Assembly: GCA_946405675.1 (NCBI GenBank) | Contig: CAMJIC010000156.1 | Location: forward strand, 1-5,889 | DNA: 5,889 bases | From: an uncultured Clostridia bacterium | GTDB taxonomy: Bacteria; Bacillota; Clostridia; Lachnospirales; Lachnospiraceae | Reading direction: 5' to 3' | Part shown: one piece after another, positions 1 through 4,356 of the stretch | Position numbering within the stretch: the stretch's first letter is position 1 | Layout: every line of letters begins with the position of its first letter | The notes under the pieces: generated by a model | What the model was told of the DNA's origin: nothing | The model's database searches: none | The model's input: only the letters and a program-made list of their open reading frames with translations | Translations under genes and position numbers: made by a program

Positions 1-641
1 TTTTTCAGAATGGACACCGCAGCGCCGTCACCGATGGGAACGACCGATGTCGTCAGATTCTCATTCCGTTTCAGCGCACGCAGATATTCCCGCATTCTCA
101 TATGGATCGTGCGATCCCTGTGGGACAGCGCCGTATGCGGCTCAAGAATCAGGCCGTCCTGAAGGACATTGTCGCTTACCAGCACACCGCCCTCCTTCAT
201 CAGGCGCAGCACCTGCGGGAGAAATGTGATGTACTGTCCCTTTGCCGCGTCCATGAAAACAAAATCATACGTATCTTCCTTCAGCCCGTCCAATACCGCG
301 GCCGCATCCGCCTCAATCAGGCCGATCCGCTCTCCCCACGGCGAACAGGAAAAAGCCCTGCGTGCCTTTTCAGCGCGCAGGGCATCTCTTTCAATCGTTG
401 TGATCTGAGCCTTAACGGGTGTCACAGATGCCATCCACAGCGCCGAATATCCCGTCGCGGTTCCGACCTCCAAGATCTGCCTGGGATTTTTCAGTTCCAG
501 AAGAACCTGGAGGAAACGCTCCATCTCTTTCCGAATGATGGGAATTCCTGTTTCCTCCGCTTCCCTCCTGAGACCATCAAAATATACGTCCGGCCGTTCC
601 ATGGCATGCAGGAACACACGAAGTCTTTCACTGTATATCAT
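1..641 (-). CDS. trmR: TrmR-like SAM-dependent O-methyltransferase (tRNA 5-hydroxyuridine methyltransferase), C-terminus cut by window edge
   Basis: A class I SAM methyltransferase of the YrrM/TrmR (catechol O-methyltransferase-like) family. In Bacillus subtilis TrmR methylates 5-hydroxyuridine at tRNA wobble position 34 to 5-methoxyuridine. I translated 213 codons with no stop; the family is about 215 residues, so only a few are missing. The SAM-binding loop is LEVGTATGYSALWM (residues 57-70), the acidic end of beta-2 is TTIERD (81-86), and the likely metal ligands are Asp131 (MDAAKGQY) and Asp157/Asn158 (VSDNVLQDG). The ATG at 639-641 follows GGAGGA at 651-656 with 9 nt spacing and overlaps the ylbF stop as ATGA, which suggests translational coupling. 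In B. subtilis yrrM lies beside the U32 peptidases that make ho5U, and the same may hold just outside this window. The family is sure; the exact substrate is inferred from the family. Confidence 0.86.
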   Translation of the reverse strand, partial: MIYSERLRVFLHAMERPDVYFDGLRREAEETGIPIIRKEMERFLQVLLELKNPRQILEVGTATGYSALWMASVTPVKAQITTIERDALRAEKARRAFSCSPWGERIGLIEADAAAVLDGLKEDTYDFVFMDAAKGQYITFLPQVLRLMKEGGVLVSDNVLQDGLILEPHTALSHRDRTIHMRMREYLRALKRNENLTTSVVPIGDGAAVSILK

Positions 642-991
642 GATAGAATATCCTCCATGGAATCCAGGTCCAGATCCACGGATTCCATGACCCCCAGGCT
701 CACCTGGCGCAGCAGCCTGCACATGACAAGCTCCGCGTTCAGATAAGAATCGATCAGAGGATCCCGCCTGAGTGATTCTCTCTCATGATACATCGACACC
801 TGTGCCTGGGCGGATGAACTGTCCTCTGAATTCTGGAACTCAAAATTTTTTCTCCTGAACTCATCTGTCCGTTTGCGTTTCGCCGGTTCCGCGTTCAGAT
901 GCGCTTTCGCTTCCTCGAACTGCCGGCATTCTTCACTGGCACGGATCGCCTGTACCAGTTCTTCCAGTCTTCGTCTGACTTCCGTATCCAT
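638..991 (-). CDS. ylbF: YlbF/YmcA-family protein (RNase Y accessory-type)
   Basis: A 117-residue, highly charged, helical protein of the YlbF/YmcA (DUF964) family. In B. subtilis YlbF, YmcA and YaaT form a complex that assists RNase Y in mRNA maturation and affects competence and sporulation. Visible features are an N-terminal amphipathic helix (MDTEVRRRLEELVQAIRAS), a basic-acidic middle with RRKNFEFQ (47-54), and a C-terminal helix with DSYLNAELVMCRLLRQV (81-97). The start was chosen at the ATG at 989-991 because GAGG at 998-1001 sits 6 nt upstream and family homology begins there. The frame stays open upstream through 1204 and beyond, but that extra stretch does not look like the family. 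It lies downstream of RNase J, a sensible partner in RNA turnover, and its TGA overlaps the trmR ATG. Whether it is YlbF or YmcA proper I cannot decide without a search. Confidence 0.8.
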   Translation of the reverse strand: MDTEVRRRLEELVQAIRASEECRQFEEAKAHLNAEPAKRKRTDEFRRKNFEFQNSEDSSSAQAQVSMYHERESLRRDPLIDSYLNAELVMCRLLRQVSLGVMESVDLDLDSMEDILS

Positions 992-1227
992 GTCATACCT
1001 CGGGCTATGTATACTCGCTAACGATATTCTCTTCCTCGTATCGTTTCGATCCGATACACAAATTGGTACAATAACATGTTTCAATTGGCACTCAATTATA
1101 TGAACGGGTATAACCGAACTTCGCTCCGCTGCGGCTTCTTCCTCCGCCTTGCATATGAATCCAATCCGATGTTCTGAACTGCAGATGTCATCAAGACGGT
1201 ACACTATGCTCGGGCTGTTCTGAATCG
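992..1227. other. 236-bp spacer between rnj and ylbF, no convincing gene
   Basis: This is the largest gap inside the rnj-ylbF-trmR run. The half nearest ylbF is AT-richer than the neighbouring genes (1021-1080 is about 37% G+C by hand count). The ylbF reading frame remains open across it, but the implied 71-residue extension from a GTG at 1202-1204 has no Shine-Dalgarno I can see and does not look like part of the family. No intrinsic terminator with a T-tract follows rnj. Small inverted repeats are present, for example GTATCG/CGATAC around an 8-nt loop (1039-1058), and a weak promoter is listed separately. Confidence 0.6.
1068..1095 (-). promoter_or_regulatory. Weak candidate sigma-A promoter for ylbF-trmR
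   Basis: On the minus strand TTGAGT (1090-1095) is followed after 16 bp by TATTGT (1068-1073). Each hexamer matches the consensus at 4 of 6 positions. It lies in the AT-richer part of the rnj-ylbF gap, about 75 bp before the ylbF start. A perfect TATAAT also occurs at 1095-1100 but lacks a recognisable -35. Either could drive internal transcription; the evidence is weak. Confidence 0.25.
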
Positions 1228-2898
1228 TTACGATTCCTCTTCCATCAGGATCGGAAGGATCATCGGATTTCGCTTCGTCCTTCTCCAGAGAAAATCACCC
1301 AGGTCATCACGGATCGCATTTTTGATCCGGCTCCAGTCTGTCCCTTTCTTTCCGATCACACTCTCCAGGGCATCCTCCACTACCTCAGATGCTTCGTCCA
1401 TCAGCTCCTCGGACTCCCGCACATAGACAAAGCCTCTCGATACGATATCCGGTCCGGCTGTCACCTGCCCGGCTTCATCCATCGTCAGCACTACGATGAT
1501 AATTCCATCCTCCGCCAGACGCTGGCGGTCCTTGAGGACAATATTGCCCACATCGCCGACGCCAAGGCCGTCTACCAGGATTCCGCCGCTGGAAACATGT
1601 CCGGCTACCTTGGCGCTTCCGCCGTCCTCCTGTGAAATCTCAAGGACATCTCCGCTCGATATCATCAGAATATGTTCGTTGTCATATCCAAGCGACGCCG
1701 CTATCCTGGCCTGCGCCACCCTGTGCCTGTACTCTCCATGAACCGGAATCGCGTACTTCGGCTTCACCAAAGTGTAAATCAGCTTGATCTCCTCCTGGCA
1801 TGGATGACCCGACACATGGGTATCCTGGAAGATCACCTCTGCGCCCTTGCCGTACAGTTCATTCATGACCTTCGACACACTCTTCTCATTTCCGGGGATC
1901 GGATGGGAAGAAAATACGATCACGTCTCCCGGCTTGATCTGCACCTTCTTGTGAATGCCGCCAGCCATACGGGAAAGCGCCGCCATGGATTCCCCCTGGC
2001 TTCCGGTAGTGATCAGAACAAGCTGCTCGTCCGTATAATTCTTCATCTCCTCAAGCGTGATGAGCGTATTATCCGGGATCGTGATATATCCAAGCTCCTG
2101 CGCGGTGGAAATCACATTCACCATGGAGCGGCCCTCGATCACCACCTTGCGCTTATACTTATATGCAGTGTCAATGATCTGCTGGACCCTGTCCACGTTG
2201 GAGGCAAAGGTCGCCACGATCAAACGGCTGCGCCTGTGTTCTGAAAAAATGGTGTCAAATGCTCTCCCCACCGTCTTCTCCGAAGCGGTATATCCGGGCC
2301 TTTCCGCATTCGTGGAATCACACATCAGCGCAAGAACCCCCTTGCGCCCGATCTCCGCGAACCGCTGCAGGTCGATGGCATCTCCGAACACCGGCGTGAA
2401 ATCCACCTTGAAATCCCCCGTGTGCACGACAACTCCGGCAGGACTGTAGATCGCCAGCGCGACCGCATCCTGGATGGAATGGTTCGTCCGTATGATCTCC
2501 ACCCGCAGCTGTCCCAGATTGATGGACTGTCCCGGATGCACCACCTTCCTGCGCGTCGTCTTCAAAAGCTCATGCTCCGCCAGCTTGAGTTCGATGAGCC
2601 CCATCGTCAGCTTCGTCGCGTAAATCGGTACATTCAGCTGCCTGAGCACATATGGAAGAGCTCCGATATGATCCTCGTGCCCGTGTGTAAACACAAAGCC
2701 CTTCACCTTGTCCGCATTGTCCTGCAGATAACTAATGTCCGGGATCACAAGGTCGATCCCGTACATATCGTCCTCCGGGAATGCAAGGCCACAATCCACC
2801 ACTACGATCGAATCCTCATACTCGAACGCAGTGATGTTCATACCGATGGCTTCCAGGCCGCCAAGCGGTATAATCTTCAGTTTTGATGTTTTGCTCAA
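1228..2898 (-). CDS. rnj: Ribonuclease J (metallo-beta-lactamase/beta-CASP exo- and endoribonuclease)
   Basis: RNase J degrades and matures RNA by 5'-to-3' exonuclease and endonuclease action in the cytoplasm. The 556-residue length is normal for the family. The metallo-beta-lactamase part shows Asp35 (VVVDCG), the THGHEDHIGA motif (71-80) with His72, His74, Asp76 and His77, then His140 (NHSIQD) and Asp162 (HTGDF). The beta-CASP part carries ATFASN (229-234), EGRSM (255-259), TTGSQGE (297-303) and HVSGHP (361-366), and HGEYRH (387-392) supplies the last active-site histidine. A C-terminal domain follows from about 455. The start codon is TTG at 2896-2898, preceded by AGAGGGGAG; the next in-frame ATG is residue 20 and would remove the first beta strand (KLKIIPLGG), so TTG is favoured. 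All catalytic residues are intact. Which paralogue (J1 or J2) it represents cannot be told here. Confidence 0.97.
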   Translation of the reverse strand: MSKTSKLKIIPLGGLEAIGMNITAFEYEDSIVVVDCGLAFPEDDMYGIDLVIPDISYLQDNADKVKGFVFTHGHEDHIGALPYVLRQLNVPIYATKLTMGLIELKLAEHELLKTTRRKVVHPGQSINLGQLRVEIIRTNHSIQDAVALAIYSPAGVVVHTGDFKVDFTPVFGDAIDLQRFAEIGRKGVLALMCDSTNAERPGYTASEKTVGRAFDTIFSEHRRSRLIVATFASNVDRVQQIIDTAYKYKRKVVIEGRSMVNVISTAQELGYITIPDNTLITLEEMKNYTDEQLVLITTGSQGESMAALSRMAGGIHKKVQIKPGDVIVFSSHPIPGNEKSVSKVMNELYGKGAEVIFQDTHVSGHPCQEEIKLIYTLVKPKYAIPVHGEYRHRVAQARIAASLGYDNEHILMISSGDVLEISQEDGGSAKVAGHVSSGGILVDGLGVGDVGNIVLKDRQRLAEDGIIIVVLTMDEAGQVTAGPDIVSRGFVYVRESEELMDEASEVVEDALESVIGKKGTDWSRIKNAIRDDLGDFLWRRTKRNPMILPILMEEES

Positions 2899-2901
2899 AA
2901 T

Positions 2902-2910
2902 CTCCCCTCT
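2902..2910 (-). promoter_or_regulatory. Ribosome binding site deciding the TTG start of rnj
   Basis: The minus strand reads AGAGGGGAG here. Its GAGG (2906-2909) is 7 nt from the TTG and its GGAG (2902-2905) is 3 nt away. No ATG or GTG in the rnj frame lies nearby, so this site supports TTG initiation. Confidence 0.7.
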
Positions 2911-2925
2911 TTCTTGTCTTCCGGC

Positions 2926-2956
2926 AACAGTCCATCGCCTGTGGCCATGAACTGTT
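2926..2956 (-). other. Stem-loop in the leader of rnj
   Basis: A 10-bp stem pairs 2926-2935 with 2947-2956 (one G-U pair in the minus-strand transcript). It is capped, after a G-G mismatch, by a GCC/GGC stem with an ACA loop. It sits about 27 nt before the rnj start. In the transcribed direction no U-tract follows, so it does not look like a terminator of the operon. Read on the plus strand it is followed by TTTTTATAT, as in an intrinsic terminator, but no plus-strand gene is visible to need one. Confidence 0.6.
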
Positions 2957-2972
2957 TTTATATACGTGTTCT

Positions 2973-2981
2973 CTTATACCA
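2973..2981 (-). promoter_or_regulatory. Possible extended -10 promoter element for rnj
   Basis: The minus strand reads TGG then TATAAG at the very end of the DUF1292 gene, resembling an extended -10 (TGnTATAAT). No good -35 is present 16-18 bp upstream. A start point near 2966 would give rnj a leader of roughly 70 nt containing the stem-loop at 2926-2956. Weakly supported. Confidence 0.25.
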
Positions 2982-3243
2982 GTGCTATATCGTCCAGCAT
3001 CTGGGAAAATACATCTGAAAGCGCGGCCAGTTCCCTGTCGTCCTCGACAAATTCATAGACCGCTTCTTCTTCGCCGTCACGGGAGATATCCTTCAGGATA
3101 TAAGCCTCTCCGTCCCCGTCCGGCGCATCTGCCGCGAGCAGGTAATTGGTTCCGGAAATCCTCGTCTGCTCCAGCACAAACAATTCCACCTTTGCTCCAT
3201 CGAGCGGTGATGTGAGTGTAATCTTATTCAGCTCATTCATCAT
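2974..3243 (-). CDS. DUF1292 family protein (YrzB-like), function unknown
   Basis: An 89-residue acidic protein matching the small DUF1292/YrzB family that accompanies ireB and ruvX in many Bacillota. Recognisable parts are an N-terminal beta-rich segment (KITLTSPLDGAKVELFVL, 7-24), then NYLLAADAP (33-41), EAYILKD (46-52) and YEFVEDD (63-69), ending in a short helix (LAALSDVFSQMLDDIAL). It has no signal peptide, membrane segment or cysteine. Two adjacent ATG codons are possible starts. The first (3241-3243) has GGAGGG at 3251-3256 with 7 nt spacing and is preferred over the second, spaced 10 nt. The gene overlaps the end of ruvX by 11 bp, so the two are probably co-translated. No biochemical role is established for the family that I can name. 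Confidence 0.85.
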   Translation of the reverse strand: MMNELNKITLTSPLDGAKVELFVLEQTRISGTNYLLAADAPDGDGEAYILKDISRDGEEEAVYEFVEDDRELAALSDVFSQMLDDIALV

Positions 3244-3730
3244 CTTCTATCCCTCCGGGCACCGGCAGTCCGGCATTCAGCCTGTCCAGATATCCCTGCA
3301 GGATCAGCATTGCGGCGATCTCGTCCACATATGCCTTATGGTCCCGCACGCCTGTCTCATCCATGGCGCGGTCAGCCGCAACCGTTGTCAGTCTTTCATC
3401 CCACAGGACAACAGGAAGCGACGTGCGCTTCTTTACCATCCTTCCGAATGAAAGCGCAGCCTCAGCCCTCTCTCCGATTGTAGCGTTCATATTCCGGGGA
3501 AAACCGAGAACGATCGTCTCGGCCTGATACCTGGATGCGAGCTCACTGATCCGGGCGAGCGTCTGCCTGAGCTTATTCTCGCTTTTACGCCGTATGATCT
3601 CCACACCCTGGGCGGTCAGGCGCAGCGGATCGGACACTGCCACGCCAACCGTCTTTGAACCATAGTCGAGCCCGATGACCCGACCGTAATCACTCTTTAA
3701 AGAATCCTGTATCTGTACTTCAGGTATCAT
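3233..3730 (-). CDS. ruvX: YqgF/RuvX family nuclease (putative pre-16S rRNA nuclease / Holliday junction resolvase)
   Basis: A 165-residue RNase H-fold nuclease. The family (YqgF/RuvX) has been assigned both to 16S rRNA 5'-end processing and to Holliday junction resolution. The first acidic residue is Asp22 in GLDYGSKTVGVAVSD (20-34), followed by VLGFPRNMN (74-82), DERLTT (111-116) with Glu112, and VDEIAAMLILQGYL (135-148) with Asp136, so the catalytic acids are intact. A GTG at 3743-3745 would add five residues, but the ATG at 3728-3730 has GGAAGAG 6 nt upstream and overlaps the ireB stop as ATGA, so it is chosen. The protein is somewhat longer than the usual 135-150 residues, because of about 15 residues before the first beta strand and a Gly/Pro/acidic tail (GLPVPGGIEDDE). 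The DUF1292 gene overlaps its last 11 bp. Confidence 0.93.
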   Translation of the reverse strand: MIPEVQIQDSLKSDYGRVIGLDYGSKTVGVAVSDPLRLTAQGVEIIRRKSENKLRQTLARISELASRYQAETIVLGFPRNMNATIGERAEAALSFGRMVKKRTSLPVVLWDERLTTVAADRAMDETGVRDHKAYVDEIAAMLILQGYLDRLNAGLPVPGGIEDDE

Positions 3731-3999
3731 GCATGTCTCTTCCACGATTCGTTTCGGATATATTCCTTCAGAAGCTCCTCCACGATCTCATCACGTTCCA
3801 CCTTCATGATCATGCTGCGCGCATTCTTATGGCTGGTGATATAGGTCGGATCGCCCGAAATGATATACCCGACGATCTGATTGACAGGGTTATACCCCTT
3901 CTCCGTCATGGCGACATAAACCAGTTCAAGAACCTTCTTGACGCGCATCTCAGGATCCGTCTCAACATTAAAATACTGAGTATTGTATAAATCAGCCAT
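3727..3999 (-). CDS. ireB: IreB family regulatory phosphoprotein (DUF965/UPF0297)
   Basis: A 90-residue protein with the highly conserved IreB core GYNPVNQIVGYIISGDP (35-51) followed by TYITSHKNAR (52-61) and ERDEIVEELLKEYI (68-81). In Enterococcus faecalis IreB is a substrate of the Ser/Thr kinase IreK and the phosphatase IreP and negatively affects cephalosporin resistance, with phosphorylation on N-terminal threonines. Here the N-terminus is MADLYNTQYF, so Thr7 is a candidate phosphosite, while the equivalent of Thr4 is Leu. The ATG at 3997-3999 has AGAGGA at 4009-4014, 9 nt upstream. It is the first gene after a clear promoter and probably leads the unit ireB-ruvX-DUF1292. Its stop overlaps the ruvX start (ATGA). 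Identity is very sure; the regulatory role here is inferred from the family. Confidence 0.95.
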   Translation of the reverse strand: MADLYNTQYFNVETDPEMRVKKVLELVYVAMTEKGYNPVNQIVGYIISGDPTYITSHKNARSMIMKVERDEIVEELLKEYIRNESWKRHA

Positions 4000-4047
4000 A
4001 GTCCGCAGTCCTCTGATACCTTCCCGATTCGCTTAACAGCTATCTTA

Positions 4048-4076
4048 AGTATATGCGAAATCCCGTAAAGATTCAA
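4048..4076 (-). promoter_or_regulatory. Sigma-A-type promoter upstream of ireB
   Basis: On the minus strand TTGAAT (4071-4076) and TATACT (4048-4053) are separated by exactly 17 bp, matching the -35 at 4 of 6 and the -10 at 5 of 6 positions. The expected start point is near 4041, giving a leader of about 40 nt with the Shine-Dalgarno at 4009-4014. It lies in a locally AT-rich stretch (4021-4130, about 40-45% G+C by hand count) between the GC-rich repeat region and ireB. This is the best promoter in the window. Confidence 0.7.
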
Positions 4077-4084
4077 CCCTGGTT

Positions 4085-4101
4085 TGTAACATCTGTGTAA
4101 C
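4085..4101 (+). promoter_or_regulatory. WalR-like (OmpR-family response regulator) direct repeat upstream of the ireB promoter
   Basis: TGTAAC (4085-4090), a 5-bp spacer and TGTAAC again (4096-4101) match exactly the published WalR/YycF consensus TGTWAH-N5-TGTWAH, with an 11-bp period as expected for a response-regulator dimer on one face of the helix. The site ends 8 bp upstream of the ireB -35, at about -44 to -60 from the predicted start, a position usual for an activator. The repeat is on the strand opposite to ireB. Binding by WalR is an inference; another OmpR-family regulator is possible. Confidence 0.45.
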
Positions 4102-4130
4102 AAATTCACACAAGGTTTCAAGTCACACCC

Positions 4131-4198
4131 CTGCCAGTGTGCCGGCCTGTGGGTGTGCGTCTGCGCTTCGCTCTGAGTCTCGCCTGCCGGCCCGGTCG
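4131..4198. other. GC-rich spacer with GCCGGC palindromes
   Basis: About 70% G+C by hand count, against about 40% in the 50 bp just on its ireB side. It holds TGCCGGCC twice (4140-4147 and 4185-4192); the GCCGGC cores are self-complementary and could pair with each other. I see no gene, and no T-tract that would make a terminator. It continues into the 33-bp repeat array and may be part of the same expanded or acquired segment. Confidence 0.5.
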
Positions 4199-4330
4199 GT
4201 GCTAAACAGTGCCCACCGGGCATCAACACCGGTGCTAAACGGTGCCCACCGGGCATCAGCAACAGTGCTAAACGGTGCCCACCGGGCATCAGCAACGGCG
4301 CTAAACGCGTGTCACCGGCACGCAGTGCCC
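4199..4330. repeat. 33-bp tandem repeat array, three good units and one degenerate, each with a hairpin
   Basis: Units begin at 4199, 4232, 4265 and 4298 with an exact 33-bp period and the common start GTGCTAAAC (GCGCTAAAC in the last). Units 2 and 3 differ at one base of 33, and unit 1 differs from unit 2 at four. Each of the first three contains the hairpin TGCCC-ACC-GGGCA (4210-4222, 4243-4255, 4276-4288). The fourth is diverged but has its own hairpins, CGTG/CACG and GGCAC-GCA-GTGCC. The array lies between the mtaB stop and the ireB promoter. Adjacent units without unique spacers exclude a CRISPR. Because 33 is a multiple of 3, spurious reading frames with 11-residue repeats cross it on both strands. 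Function unknown; possibilities are mRNA 3'-end stabilisation, attenuation or a neutral minisatellite. Confidence 0.9.
4317..4329 (-). other. Short stem-loop after the mtaB stop
   Basis: GGCAC and GTGCC pair around a 3-nt loop, 27 bp past the mtaB stop. It is in the right place for an mRNA 3' structure, but no U-run follows in the transcribed direction (the next bases are GGTGACACGCG), so it is not a canonical intrinsic terminator. It overlaps the degenerate fourth repeat unit. Confidence 0.45.
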
Positions 4331-4356
4331 TCGGTCGCCGCAGGTGGTATCAGGAC

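Noticed and set aside
102..746. Long plus-strand frame over the left part of the window (214 codons)
   Set aside because: It is antisense to trmR and ylbF, whose minus-strand products match known families; its translation resembles nothing.
999..1216. CTCGGGCT direct repeat (999-1006 and 1209-1216) flanking the rnj-ylbF gap, like a target-site duplication of a small insertion
   Set aside because: An 8-bp match within about 230 bp is expected by chance in roughly 0.4 of cases, and the inner ends show no convincing inverted repeat.
3731..3745. GTG start for ruvX at 3743-3745
   Set aside because: It has no Shine-Dalgarno, while the ATG five codons later has GGAAGAG at good spacing and the ATGA overlap with ireB.
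3906..4295. A 129-codon minus-strand frame with an 11-residue repeat (LMPGGHRLAPV type)
   Set aside because: The repetition comes from the 33-bp DNA repeat being a multiple of three. The frame runs out of phase into ireB, has no Shine-Dalgarno, and the rest resembles no protein.
4199..4330. Repeat array as a CRISPR
   Set aside because: Units are directly adjacent with no unique spacers, only three to four copies exist, and no cas gene is visible.
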